From: Amyelois transitella
Lineage: Eukaryota > Arthropoda > Insecta > Lepidoptera > Pyralidae
Length of the DNA: 64,000 nucleotides
Assembly (NCBI RefSeq): GCF_032362555.1
Contig: NC_083516.1
Location: 211,001-275,000 of the forward strand
Reading direction: 5' to 3'
The position numbers and the translations under genes are program-made. Below, one piece after another: positions 1 to 10,546 of this stretch. The notes beneath the pieces were generated by a model. It searched no databases. It saw nothing but the letters and a program-made list of their open reading frames with translations, and had not been told where the DNA came from. Positions within the stretch are counted from its first letter, which is position 1; each line of letters opens with the position of its first letter.

Positions 1-140
1 AGCAGGCTGTGGCAGCAGAGACACCCACCTGCAGCTCCCTGTACTCCACGCTGGGCCGCATGTAGCCAGCAGCAGGCTGTGGCAGCAGAGACACCCACCT
101 GCAGCTCCCTGTACTCCACGTTGGGCCGCATGTAGCCCAG
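1..140. repeat. 70-bp tandem duplication across an exon-intron junction
   Basis: Positions 1-70 and 71-140 are near-identical copies (one visible substitution, cacgC versus cacgT, and one extra c). Each copy contains the end of the dsRNA-binding-protein exon and its GTGGGTGT donor on the minus strand, so the partial exon and its donor are doubled. The copy at 71-140 joins the full exon (99-269); the copy at 1-70 lies in the intron as a pseudo-donor. The left boundary could extend outside the window. Confidence 0.9.
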
Positions 141-3100
141 CAGCATGGCGGGGTGCATGGCGGGCGCGTTGAGCGGCAGCTCCTTGGGCTCCTTCGGCTT
201 CTTGGCGGGCGGCGGGCGCGGCGCGGCGCTGCTCGGGGCCGGGGCTTCCGTCTCCGCGTCCGACGATTGCTGGACATAACAAATACATATATACTACTCT
301 GTCAAGTAAGTAGCAGGAAAAGATCAATAATACACAAACTGTTTGTTATTCATCAAAATTTATTTTATCACCTTCAAAATATGCTCCTTTAGAAACGATA
401 CACTTACGCCAACGAATAATCCAATCATCAAAACATTTTTTAAACGCTGTTTCCGGAATTGAGGTCAGTTCTCGCCGCGAATTCTCTTTTATGTCTTCTA
501 CTGATTGAAAACGGGTGCCACGAAGTGGTAATTTGAGTTTAGGAAAAAGAAAAAAGTCGGCTGGAGCCATATCTAGTGAATATGGTGGTTGCTCGATGGT
601 ATTTGTTGAGTGTTTGGTTAAAAATTCGTTCACAATGATGGCCTTGTGCGAAGGTGCATTATCATGGTGCAAAATCCAAGAATTTTCTTTCCACAAATCT
701 GGCCTTTTTCGTCGGATTTGCTCTCTTAAACGCCGCATAACACTCAAATAATATTCCTTATTTACCGTTTGACCTTCCGGCAAGAATTCCGAGTGCACAA
801 CACCGCGATAGTCAAAGAAAACAGTCAACATGACTTTGACTTTTGAACGACTTTGGCGTGGTGTTTTCGGTTTCGGTTCAGTTGGAAGGCGCCACTCCGA
901 AGCTTGTTGACTAGTTTGCATGTCAAACTCGTAAACCCACGTCTCGTCACCAGTAACAATGCGTTTCATGAATGTTGGGTCGGAATTGACTCGTTCTAGC
1001 ATGTCCTCAGCGACTCTCATGCGATTGAGTTTTTGAAAAAAATTCAGGTCTTTTGGGACTAGCCGAGCGGCAACATGTTTCATACCCAAATTTTTAGTTA
1101 AAATGGTACGGATCGACTCGTGAGATACAGAAAGTTCGGTGGCTATCTCTCTCAAAGTTGAATGAGGATTTTCAGTCACTATTTCCTTCACTTTTGCGAT
1201 GTTAACTTCAGTTGCAGACGTTGATGGCCTACCAGAGCGAGGCAAATCTTCCATCACATCTCGACCGCTTTTGAACGCTTTGTACCACTCATAAGCACGA
1301 GTTTTTGATAAAGTCGATTCACCGTAAGCCTTCTGTAACATTTTCAGTGACTCCGAACACGATATTCCATTGGCAATGCAAAATTTAAGACAAACTCTTT
1401 GTTCGATGTTTTTATCCATTATGAAATTAGCAATACACACTAGATATGATATAACTAAAAATAGCTCTGTATTTAATGTAAACAACAGATGCAACTCAAA
1501 CTCCGCGCCAAAATGGAAAACAGTTGTGCCAATCTAACAACAACAAAAAAAAAACAAAAATTTGAATTTGGAACCATAAATAAATAATCCATTCCCGATA
1601 CTTTTCTGACTGAATGTATAATATATAAGGGACAAATAACACAGATTGGGTTAGCGCCTAACCAATCCGTTTACGATTCCAATCAGTATTGAGTAAACTA
1701 TCTTGGCATTCCATTTTCTAGACATACATAAAATCACGCCTTTTTCCCGGATGGGTAGGCAGAGACTACATCTTTCCACTTGCCACGATCTCTGCATACT
1801 TATTTTGATTTTTCCACATTCATAACTCTCTTCAGTTTCATTTTCCAAGTTTAATTTTCTATTCCTGTCACTATATCTTCTTTAACATCATTACATTCCC
1901 TTAACAGACTGTTCTTTATCCTGTCACTCAATTTCACACCAATAATACCCCTAAGGTACACCCTCATTTAGTTTTACGACATCCATGGGAAATAAATGCA
2001 GTGATTCTATTCTGGGGAAACCACTTGACACAGACATAAAATAGGACATAAATACTATAGGATGTATATACTCACAGAAATGCTAAGCGGCCTGATCTGA
2101 GGCACCTTGTGGCCCTCGTACTCCCACTCGGAGAACAGCTTGTGCAGAGCGAACGATGCTATCTGGATCATTGGCAGGGACTCCTCGCTGTCGGTGCCTT
2201 CCACACCTGGAGACATGATGGGAATATAGACTTACATATGTATAGTCACGTCTATATCCCTTGCGGTTTAGACAAAGCCTTGAAAAGTCTTGAAAACACT
2301 GATAGGCAATGTTTAGCTGATTGTCTTGATGACAGAATTGCGATTCAAATAGTCACGGGTTGCTGGTCAATGGCCGAAACGAAGAATACCTAGTTCATAA
2401 GCCTATCTCTTAGTCGCGTTTTACTACATCCATGGGTAAGAGGAGTGATATTTTTCTTTTTCTATTGGTGCCGGGAACCACACGACACCAGCTGTTCTAG
2501 CAACAGCTGTTAGTATCATAATTCAATTCAATTAAAAATCTTTATTGCATATCATAAAGTACATCAGTTGAATTAAAGTTACTGCTCATAAAAAGATAAT
2601 TCTAACTTATCCAGTAACCTGTTTTTATGTACGTGTGTGTATATGTGTATTTGTGTGACCATGTGTCTGTGTGTATATGTGTGATTACATGTGTGTATGT
2701 ATGTTTGTGTGTGTTTATATAGGTATGTGTGGGTATGTAAGTACCTGTGTGTGTGTGTCCGTGTGTGTGCGTGTCCGTGTGTCTGTCTGTGTGTGCGTGT
2801 TTACCGTCCGAGTTGCCGTCGCTGCTGGCGCGCGCGAGCCGCTTGATGATGAGGTCGCGGATGGCCTGCTCGGCCGCCGCGTTGCGCGCCGCCAGTTTGT
2901 TCTCGCCTGCATTCACAACATTATATTCAATTTGTCAATTTGTCAGTCACTGATTCAAAGTTTTGTCAAAGAAAAAGCTTTACCAGTTTTGAACGTCACG
3001 TCTATATATCTTGCAGGGTAGAGATTCAAATAGTGACAGGTTGCTAGCCCATCGCCTAAAAAAAGAATCCCAAATTAGGAAGCCTATCCCATAGTCGCCT

Positions 3101-6100
3101 TTTACGACATCCGTGGAAAAGAAATGGGGTGGTCCTTTTTTTTTAAATGGATGCCGGGAACCCCACGGCACTACTATTTTAGATATAGACTACTCCAAAA
3201 CTAGTCTTTCACCGGAACGCCAACTTTATAAGCCTATCCCTAAGTCGTCTTTCATGACATCAATAGGAAAAAGATATAGATTGGTTCTATTCTAAAGTTC
3301 CTTAAACCACACGGCGAACAACAAGTGATTTGTTTCTTTTATAACTATGTACTTACTATTTTCTTGTAACTGTGTAAATTTCTATGCAATAAAGATATTA
3401 CAAGCAAACAAACAAACAAACATAAGAACATTTGACTCACCATATCCTTTGTACGTCTGCCCGTCGAGAGTCAGGTCCGCACAGAAACTGTTCTTGTTCG
3501 AGTTCTTGTAATATCCAGTGGTTGGTGCCGGCTCCACTTTGAAGTTCTGTTAAAATAAAAAAGATGGTTCTCACTTGGATTTGATCTGTATGTTCATATG
3601 TATGTTTGTCCGCAATTATCTGCGGTTTATAGGTAAGTGTTTGTTACGCTTAGGAGAAATTTAACATACATACATATAGTCACGTCTATATCCCTTACGG
3701 GGTAGACAAAGTCAACAGTCTTGAAAAAACTCATAGGCCGTGTTCATCTTTTTGGCTTGATGCTAGAATTGAGATTCAAATAGTGACAGGTTGCTAACCC
3801 GTCGCCTAAAATAAGAATCCCAAATATATAAGCCTATCCCTTAGTTGGGTCCACTACAGAGTGTTGAGGATGCAATTGGGACTAAAGCCAGGAGGAAGAA
3901 TATAAGTTGGAATTGTCCAATTTATTATTCAGGTACCCCGCGCACCCTGGGCTCTCAGAAGTGGTGATGATATAACCGGAGAGGTTAGTACGAGTTTTAC
4001 TTAATCAAACGACACGAGCAAGCAAACGCGAATTTCTATGTGAATCGATCAGCGCCATCTAGCGGTAACGCGATGGCACTAATGCAAATCGATACAAATT
4101 CGCGATAACTTGATCGTGTGACAATCAGCGCCATGTAACGGTAACGCGATGGCACTAATGCAAATCGATACAAATTCGCGATAACTTGATCGTGTGATTA
4201 GCGCCATGTAACGGTAACGCGATGGCACTAATGCAAATCGATACAAATTCGCGATAACTTGATCGTGTGACAATCAGCGCCATCTAGCGGTAACGCGATG
4301 GCACTAATGCAAATCGATACAAATTCGCGATAACTTGATCGTGTGACAATCAGCGCCATCTAGCGGTAACGCGATGGCACTAATGCAAATCGATACAAAT
4401 TCGTGATAACTTGATCGTGTGACAATCAGCGCCATCTAGCGGTAACGCGATGGCACTAATGCAAATCGATACAAATTCGTGATAACTTGATCGTGTGACA
4501 ATCAGCGCCATCTAGCGGTAACGCGATGGAACTAATGCAAATCGATACAAATTCGCGATAACTTGATCGTGTGACAATCAGCGCCATCTAGCGGTAACGC
4601 GATGGCGCTAATGCAAACCGATACAAATTCGCGATAACTTGATCGTGTGTCAATCAGCGCCATCTAGCGGTAACGCGATGGCGCTAATGCAAATCGATAC
4701 AAATTCGCGATAACTTGATCGTGTGACAATCAGCGCCATCTAGCGGTAACGTGTGACACTCGCACCAGCCCCTCGGGACTGCAGCGAGGCGGGGGGAGAC
4801 AATGCGGACGGCTCACGTTCGCGATCTGCTCGCTCAACATCCACTCGTTGAGCACCATGAGCGCGTTCTTGGGCGCGATGAGCCGCCGCAGCTGGTTGTT
4901 CTGGCGGCGGCGCCGTTCCCGCTTGCTGATCTTCTTCACTGGAATTCATTTATAACATATTAATTATATATTTTAGTGTGGGGTCCCGGGACCAATAAAA
5001 AAAATGAATAGGACCACTCCATCTCGTTCCAAAGGATGTCGTAAAAGACGAGTAAGGGATAGGCTTATAAACTTGGGCATCTTCTTTTAGGCGATGGGCT
5101 AGCACATACATACATACATATGGTCACGTCTATATCACTTGCGGGGTAGACAGAGCCCTACTCTTGACAAGACAGAATGGCCACGTTCAGCTATTTGGCT
5201 TAATGATATGGGCTAGCAACCTGACACTATTTGAATTTCAATTCTATCATTAAAGTACGTAACGTACGTATAGACGTGATCGTATGTATGTATTATTATA
5301 TAGTCACGTTTATATACATACTTTGCGGGGTGGACAGTGTCTTGAAAAGACTGAAAGGCCATATCCAGCTGTTTGGCTTTATGACGGAATTGAGAGACAA
5401 ATAGTGACAGCTTTCTAGCACAACGCCTACAAGAGGAATACGAAGTTTAAGTTTTTAAGTATAAGCCTATTCTTTAGTCGCCTTTTACGACATCCATGGG
5501 AACAAGATGGAGTGGTCCTATTCTTTTTTTTATTGGTTCTTTTTTTTTATGGTCCTGGACATCCATGGAGTGGTCCTGTGTTCCGGAAACCACGCGGCAT
5601 TTACTTTATTCAAATAACATACTGGTGTTAGTGATGTTTAGCCGGCCACTAATAATTTAGCATTGGTGGCCCCACAACCGCTAGACCGATTTTGCTAGAA
5701 TGTTGTACAATTATCTGACCCTTATTTTGGGGAAATTTTCATGGAAATGGGAAAATCTTTTGGTACAGTAAATAACAACTCACTCCCCGGAATCTTGCTC
5801 TTCATCCAAGCGGGCCTGGTTACCGCCTCCTCCTCCTGGACGCTCTCCATCATCACGTCAGTGTCCGGCTCAGCTTTCAAGTCCGTCTGCAAACAGTATA
5901 GCTTATAAACTTGGGACTCATAAGCGACGGACTAGCGACGTAGCACCAGGCCACATCCTCTCCTTCTCCCTCCTGGATTTAGTCCCGGTAGCATCCTCAC
6001 TACTCTGGAGAGGAGACTTTGACCATGGATCCTGGATTGGGAGAGTCAGGATTTTACAAGAAGCGATTTCCGTCTGTCCCACTTAAGAAATGACACGATA

Positions 6101-9100
6101 ACTGTTTTTTAATAAATGAGAGCTTCCAAGACTCCCCTGTTCATTGAACATAAATAATGATGTACCTTTATCTTCTCACTTAGTTTACCCAAATAGAGAA
6201 ATCACTTCTTAATTTTTGTCTTATAATTGGTACAATCAAAAATAAACCAATATTGATAAGATAAAATATATAAGACTGTTGGCTTTGTGGGATGGGAGGA
6301 TCTGGGAGACGTGGTAATAAGTATGTATGTTATTTACAAATAAGAAATCAGTTAAACAGTTACCTTAATCTGCGGCATATTGGAGTTCGGCTGAACATTA
6401 GAGACATTCGGTATATTCTGTTGCATTTGCACGGGCTTCACATTCTGATGAACAGGATTCATATTCTGTTGAACAGGATTCATATTCTGTTGAACAGGAT
6501 TCATATTCTGTTGAACAGGATTCACGGTTTGCTGCGCCGGTTGTACGTTCTGCTGAGGCGGTAGCAGGTTCTGCTGCGGCTGAGGAGTGTACTGCTGGAA
6601 CGGCTCCTGGCCAAACGGCTGCGGCTGCTGCTGCCCGAACTGTTGGCTCTGGTGGCACAGAGTTTAGTGATAAATATGTATATACGGAACAAATTACACT
6701 GATTGAGTTAGCCTCGAAGTAAGTTCGAGACTTGTGTTACGAGATACTAACTCAACGATACTATATTTTATAATAAATACTTTTATAGATAAACATCCAA
6801 GATTCCCAGGCCAATCGGAAAAAGTTATTTTCTCATCATGCCCGGGATTCGAAACCGGGTCCTCCGGTGTCACAGACAAGCGTACTACCGCTGCGCCACA
6901 GAGGCCGTCAAAGTTTTGTTTAGTGATATATATTTATATTAAATTTTAGCTCTTGGACTTCCATAAAAATATGAGAGATTGAGTTTTATCTAAATGAAGC
7001 GAAAGAAGTACGCAGGGATCGCGGCAAGTGGAAAGATGTCTCTACCTACTTGGGTAGTAACGAGGTGTGAAATGTATTAGTTTAATTTTTCCTAGGGGTC
7101 TACCCAAGGAAAAATAAAACTTTTACATTTGGTTAGGACAAAAAGATGATCTTAAAATATGCACACATGTAAGACTTCATAAAATTTTGAAGTCTTCATA
7201 AAAAATAAAACATCTATTCATGGTTCCACACCTAGGTTAAACCAGGAACCTATATATATTTTTGTATTTTTTTTTTCTAAGTGTTAATGACGGTTAAAGG
7301 TAGAATCATAAAATTTTTACAGAATATTCACTTCACTTTATATCTTTCAAAATAATTTAATAACAATAAAGTAATTATTAAGAACCCATAAAACAAACCT
7401 ATTTTGTTTATAAACAGCGCCATCGAAGTAATTTCTCAGAACTTACGGTATTAGGACACGCAATGTGGTATGTATTGACCGCGTTGTTGTTGTTCTACCG
7501 ATTTGCGCTAGATGGCGTTGTTATAAAAAAAAAAGAATTATTGTTTTCATACAAGTTTGCACAGTGCAAACATTTTAACCTTAACTACTCTGTAATATAA
7601 CTATTTGTGTGAATAATTTTCTTCACCTTTTTCATCTAATAAAGCACGATAAATTCCAATATAGTTTTTTAATGATTTTTCATAACTATCATTTGTGTTC
7701 AATAGCCAAAGTAGGTGCCGACTTTGCTTTTTCAAATAAACCTGTCATTTGGTGAAAATTTATTATTATTGTGAAAATTGGTGAAATCAATATTTATTAT
7801 ATCAAAGAAATTACTATACTAGTAAATAAGTACTATTGGATACTCACTAGGGCTGCAAGTCTGGGTAGTCTCGACGCTAGCCGCTGGCACTCGCCCGGTA
7901 CCCTCCGCGCTTCAGCCGAGAGGGCCATGTGGCACACCTCACATCATCCACACACTCACACACTCTAGACCTTTATATTTACCGGGCAAATAATGGGGAT
8001 CTACATGATGTAAAATTAATACACTCAGAGCCTGGTGGTTTTGGCTACAAAGATACTACAAACAATGTGATTATACAAGTTCTTTTAAAAAGAAATTTTT
8101 AACTATTTGCTTATGCACAGAAAACTGTGTTTCAAGCATACATTGTATGATATGATCAAGTCAATAAATCAAATTATTCTAATAATCTCATGTCTCTCTT
8201 GCATGTCGATCAGCATAATTTGTCAAGTAAATATTAGGCTTTAATTCTTCAATAACCATACATCTTGCAGTCTCTCAGTGACGGTGGGCACACATCACCC
8301 ATCACCCACATTCCTACCATTGCTTCAGCCCATGAAGTTGCAGCTTCATTAACATCCCATGTTGTAGTTCTCACAGTATTCAGCTACAAACTCAGGGGCG
8401 TTCGCAATGTTAGGGACTCGGGCCAGCTTACTGTCTACTTAGTCTAGAGAAGCCCTTATGCGCACGAAATGATCATTTCGTGGTCATAGTGTATTCTCAA
8501 CCCACAGCTTTCCTCGGGGAGCCTCTAGCCCTCACCTTCACAACATCACACCACAGGCAATACTTTCCAAATTTTTATTGAAATTTAATAGGCAATGCCA
8601 TTGGTGGGAACCTATCGTCATGAGAAATCATGGAGCTTAGTCACTCGGATCTCTCATCACAATGGTTGGCAGGTGCTTGGGTTTAAGCACTCCGAGGGAA
8701 GCTTACGACTGTGAAGGGCCAGGATCAGGGCAACAGGGCTCTGGTATAGCTGTGATAACAAGTAATTCATGTAATAAACATTGTATTTATGTCTATTTAC
8801 CATACTTTTTGGTATTTAGGGGATTTAATATTTAAAAATTATAAATTGAACCAGCTTACTATATGCATGTAGGGCATAAATTCTATAACTAGTGTAGTAA
8901 AATGCTAAAAATGGTTAAACGTGGCTCATTAATAAACATGAATCTTACCTCTGCAGGTACGAACTGTCCTGGGGTGTTGTAGCGGCCAGACTGCCGTGCT
9001 TTATCTGAAGATTACAAAGTATTTCCGTTCAACATCCACTCTCATTGAAGTAGGTAGGTAACTATTCTATGCAGAATTAGACAATTAATAAACTGAAAAT

Positions 9101-9292
9101 ATACTGAAATTACACATCGATGATAGTTATGTGTAAATATTTAGATATATCCTTATACTTATTTCTTTCTGAGAATTGGATAAGGCCAAATCAATCAAAT
9201 TGTCAAGCGGTTCCGGCAAGGTAGGTAACAATATTACTAAAAAAGGGAGTAAAACAGGGTAAATGTTACTTACATTGCCTGTTATAAGCCAT
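99..9292 (-). CDS. dsRNA-binding protein (DIP1/ILF3-like), nine exons, C-terminus off the left edge
   Basis: Exons in transcript order: 9274-9292, 8949-9004, 6364-6648, 5784-5886, 4817-4938, 3441-3546, 2805-2906, 2076-2206, 99-269. All junctions are GT-AG and phases agree, giving 365 codons so far. The start is MAYNRQ at 9292 in a good AAAATGG-like context (accaaATGG). Residues 26-120 are Gln/Pro-rich with a heptad repeat (QNMNPVQ). A basic stretch (KKISKRERRRRQNNQLRR) precedes a dsRBD at about 176-254: helix 1 near APKNALMVLNEW, strands around FCADLTLDGQTYKGYG, helix 2 ENKLAARNAAAEQAIRDL. Exon 9 ends with HPAMLLGYMRPNVEYREL, which looks like helix 1 of a second dsRBD cut by the window edge. 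Two dsRBDs after a basic linker fit insect DIP1-like or ILF3-like proteins, which bind structured RNA in the nucleus; the exact ortholog is not certain. The 5' end faces deltex head to head. Helix 2 has NKLAAR where the usual RNA-contact motif is KKxAK, so binding may be altered. Confidence 0.8.
292..1618 (-). mobile_element. Full-length mariner element, copy 1
   Basis: The element is 1327 bp and is flanked by TA at 290-291 and 1619-1620. Terminal inverted repeats are imperfect: one end reads TACTACTCTGTCAAG inward and the other TACATTCAGTCAGAAAAG. It carries one intact transposase. It lies in the last visible intron of the dsRNA-binding-protein gene, in the same orientation as that gene. It is almost identical to the copy at 29703-31027. 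Confidence 0.93.
346..1419 (-). CDS. Mariner transposase, intact, 357 aa
   Basis: Cut-and-paste DNA transposase (Tc1/mariner superfamily, D,D34D type). The start MDKNIEQRV is preferred over an upstream in-frame ATG because it gives about the usual mariner length. The N-terminal paired helix-turn-helix region includes TRAYEWYKAFKSGR and DLPRSGRPS. Catalytic residues visible: D in VTGDETWVYEF, D in HHDNAPSHK, and D in MAPADFFLF, 34 residues after the second. No frameshift or stop. Compared with copy 2 it differs at only about five residues, including YSLD for YSPD just before the third catalytic Asp; Leu replaces a Pro conserved in the family, which may weaken activity. Confidence 0.95.
   Translation of the reverse strand: MDKNIEQRVCLKFCIANGISCSESLKMLQKAYGESTLSKTRAYEWYKAFKSGRDVMEDLPRSGRPSTSATEVNIAKVKEIVTENPHSTLREIATELSVSHESIRTILTKNLGMKHVAARLVPKDLNFFQKLNRMRVAEDMLERVNSDPTFMKRIVTGDETWVYEFDMQTSQQASEWRLPTEPKPKTPRQSRSKVKVMLTVFFDYRGVVHSEFLPEGQTVNKEYYLSVMRRLREQIRRKRPDLWKENSWILHHDNAPSHKAIIVNEFLTKHSTNTIEQPPYSLDMAPADFFLFPKLKLPLRGTRFQSVEDIKENSRRELTSIPETAFKKCFDDWIIRWRKCIVSKGAYFEGDKINFDE
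1712..1845 (-). mobile_element. RepC: 3' end of a non-LTR retrotransposon
   Basis: Read on the minus strand, this encodes degenerate C-terminal residues resembling those of the longer copy at 53579-53891 (ESYECGKIKISMQRSWQVER), then a tail reading CTGCCTACCCATCCGGGAA and GGCGTGATTTTATGTATGTC. The 5' truncation is typical of LINE retroposition. It has no intact reading frame. Confidence 0.7.
2233..2488 (-). mobile_element. RepA copy, diverged
   Basis: Nearly complete, from the CATATGTATAGTCACGTC tail side at the left to the GGGAACCACACGACAC head side at the right. Several substitutions relative to younger copies. It is intronic, 27 bp upstream (in transcript sense) of exon 8 of the dsRNA-binding-protein gene. 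Confidence 0.8.
2624..2803. repeat. GT-rich simple repeat
   Basis: A run of imperfect (GT)n/(TATG)n about 180 bp long. It directly abuts the donor of exon 7 (2805-2906), so in the transcript the intron starts with a CA-rich tract. Confidence 0.85.
2994..3171 (-). mobile_element. RepA copy with internal deletion
   Basis: Tail and head are present, but the middle third (from the GGGTAGA segment to GATTCAAATAGTG) is missing. The head ends CCCCACGGCAC. Confidence 0.8.
3222..3315 (-). mobile_element. RepA head-side fragment
   Basis: Only the portion from the CTTTATAAGCCTATCCCT block to the ACCACACGGC head remains, heavily diverged. Confidence 0.6.
3664..3848 (-). mobile_element. RepA copy, 5' truncated
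   Basis: The tail is intact (ACATACATACATATAGTCAC), and the copy breaks off inside AGCCTATCCCTTAG before the head. The truncation is at the 5' end in its own sense, as in LINE-type retroposition. Confidence 0.8.
4050..4752. repeat. 76-bp tandem array, about 9.3 units
   Basis: Ten starts of CAGCGCCAT at about 4050, 4126, 4200, 4275, 4351, 4427, 4503, 4579, 4655 and 4731 give a 76-bp period (one unit is two bases shorter). Each unit holds CAGCGCCATCTAGCGG, a perfect octamer ATGCAAAT followed by CGAT, and AAATTCGCGATAACTTGATC. Units 2 and 3 have CATGTAACGG instead, and one unit has a broken octamer (GCAAACCG). The array ends about 65 bp from the donor of exon 5 (4817-4938). See findings for possible meaning. 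Confidence 0.95.
4976..5294 (+). mobile_element. RepA copy interrupted by a second RepA
   Basis: The plus-oriented RepA runs 4976-5104 (GTGTGGGGTCCCGGGACC head) and resumes at 5208-5294 (tail CGTATGTATGTATT). Between the two parts lies an opposite-strand RepA. Confidence 0.85.
5105..5207 (-). mobile_element. RepA, 5'-truncated, nested inside another RepA
   Basis: Flanked by the perfect 11-bp duplication ATGGGCTAGCA at 5094-5104 and 5208-5218. The (CATA)n tail is at the left, so the target-site duplication, tail repeat and 5' truncation all fit target-primed insertion. Confidence 0.85.
5299..5599 (-). mobile_element. RepA copy with T-rich internal expansion
   Basis: Full length plus an extra block near 5520-5560 that repeats the T-rich TTTTTTTTATTGGTTC segment and the CCATGG block. 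The head reads GGAAACCACGCGGCA. Confidence 0.8.
5938..6095. repeat. RepE dispersed repeat
   Basis: Contains CCTCCTGGATTTAGTCCCGG and CTCTGGAGAGGAGACT, then GGATTGGGAGAGTCAGG. Related sequence occurs at 13556-13700, 17665-17752 and 35450-35590. It looks like a lepidopteran interspersed element; its class is not determined. Confidence 0.55.
6439..6522. repeat. 21-bp coding minisatellite
   Basis: Four head-to-tail units of CATATTCTGTTGAACAGGATT (first unit slightly diverged) inside exon 3 of the dsRNA-binding-protein gene. They encode the heptad QNMNPVQ and keep the frame. Confidence 0.9.
6674..6910 (-). mobile_element. RepB tRNA-derived SINE
   Basis: On the minus strand the head reads GACGGCCTCTGTGGCGCAGC (box A) and contains GGTTTCGAATCCCGGG (box B, one extra T). 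The tail includes GAGTTAGTATCTCGTAACAC and TTACTTCGAGGCTAACTCAA. It starts about 25 bp beyond the acceptor of exon 3 (6364-6648). Confidence 0.9.
6995..7056 (+). mobile_element. RepC LINE 3' fragment
   Basis: GAAGCGAAAGAAGTACGCAG followed by GGATCGCGGCAAGTGGAAAG matches the C-terminal coding end of the RepC copy at 53579-53891. It is short and degenerate. Confidence 0.6.
7057..8948. other. Large intron of the dsRNA-binding-protein gene, mostly unassigned
   Basis: AT-rich sequence without a supported exon. Contains a single TGCGCTAGATGGCG motif near 7504-7517, similar to the 76-bp array core, and a GC-richer segment 8265-8760 that looks like a decayed mobile element and includes an 18-bp palindrome at 8464-8481 (ACGAAATGATCATTTCGT). 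No tRNA or conserved protein was recognised. Confidence 0.5.
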
Positions 9293-10469
9293 TTGGTCTT
9301 GTATATAATTAAATAACTCGCGAAATCGTTTCTGCTATTCACGAAGATCTTGATATTAATTTCAACCAAGAAAAAAGAAATAATATAAAGACAGCACGCA
9401 GCACGGAGCAGCAGTCCTGTCTGGTCCGACAGTGATAGGTAGGACAGATTTGAAATTACCAACTCTGAAAAATATCAATCCCTAATCTTATGTCAATAAA
9501 ATACCGCTTTTATTTATAAAACTAATTTGTACCAGCAACTTCGCCCGCGTTATTAAGCGTCATTTACTAGAAGCGACGAATATAACGCCGTCAACAAAAA
9601 AACTGACGAAATTTGCACCATCCAAAACGCAACGAATTAAACGCCACTTATAAAAAGCAACAAATTTAGCGTAACCTACGGGTTGCCTATGTACCTACAT
9701 AATATAGATTTTTCGCAAATCCCACGGGAATTACAGTTTCTACCAGTTGTTGTTGGATGTTGTCTAAACAGTTATGCTTATATAAATATTTGAGTTTGAG
9801 CTTGAATTAAAGAAAATAACCTTCTCCAGACTCTTATGAGAATATACGAGATATTTCAAGAAGATTAATTTCAGGAGAAAACCCGAGCAAAGATAACAAA
9901 GAAATAAACTTTGGTTATTTCTGTTTAAGAGGACCCCTCTTAAAAATAAATAGAGGAAAATATTTCATCTTCTAAGATGAAAAATTTACATGGGACTTAT
10001 AATCAGTTTAAAAAAATAACACGGCAGCTATATGTTAGTGGGTTTGTTTTGTAGTACATTAATCGCTTAAAATGGGGGCCAAAATTTGCCGTCATTTTTT
10101 TTTGAGTAAGTGAGTGTGGCCAAATTTAATTTATAGTGGGCAATAATATGTTGTCTTCTATTCTACTGACTGAATTGACTGTTCGTTTCGTGCGTGTTAG
10201 TTCGTTCGTTTTTGAGTTTGGTTTGGTCTTATGTTTGTTTTGTGGCACTTTTCTACTTCTTTCGTTTTAAACTATGTATTTTTGTGTTGTTTTATCAATA
10301 ACATAGTAAACTAAGCTAATCACAGTGACAAAACTAAGATCCAATACGTTAGTTTCGCTACGTTTAATAAGTTGCTTACATAGTTGTGTGATGCTGTGTT
10401 TTCGACACCAATGAAAGTGATCGTGATCGCTGTCGCCAATTAATAGTTTTATCAATTAGGAGTTATAAG
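9293..10469. promoter_or_regulatory. Divergent upstream region between the dsRNA-binding-protein gene and deltex
   Basis: The minus gene's first coding exon ends here (5' UTR likely up to about 9460), and deltex lies downstream on plus. The interval is AT-rich. I see no clear TATA box with a matched initiator, and no coding exon. Part of 9525-9620 (ACTTCGCCCGCG) looks like decayed Helitron-type sequence. Confidence 0.4.
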
Positions 10470-10546
10470 ATGAAGACAACCTCGTCACTAACAGATAAAC
10501 AGCGAAAATTGATAGATACATCTGTACTGCCAGTGTGCCATACGAG
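10470..10546 (+). other. Possible 5' UTR exon of deltex containing a short upstream ORF
   Basis: An ATG at 10470 opens 25 codons (MKTTSSLTDKQRKL...) up to a good donor, CGAG|GTAGGTGAC, after 10546. If spliced to the acceptor at 11811-11812, the frame stops at TGA (11814-11816), ten nucleotides before the deltex ATG. This would make it a uORF rather than part of the protein. It is inferred only from splice signals. Confidence 0.25.

Noticed and set aside
4079-4273. Open frame across the tandem array
   Set aside because: It is simply translation of the 76-bp repeat.
4050-4752. CRISPR-like array
   Set aside because: Units are contiguous near-identical repeats without unique spacers, in a eukaryotic intron.
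7848-7931. Alternative first exon of the dsRNA-binding-protein gene (MALSAEARRVPGECQRL) with donor CTA|GTGAGT in the right phase
   Set aside because: The fit is only phase and one donor. The segment looks like repeat-derived GC-rich sequence, and a well-placed first exon at 9274-9292 already exists.
8464-8481. 18-bp palindrome ACGAAATGATCATTTCGT as an operator-like site
   Set aside because: Lies in a decayed repeat-like segment with no promoter nearby; recorded only as a landmark.
9127-9462. 111-codon open frame on minus
   Set aside because: It spans the real exon 1 and its donor; composition is intron-like and no family is recognised.
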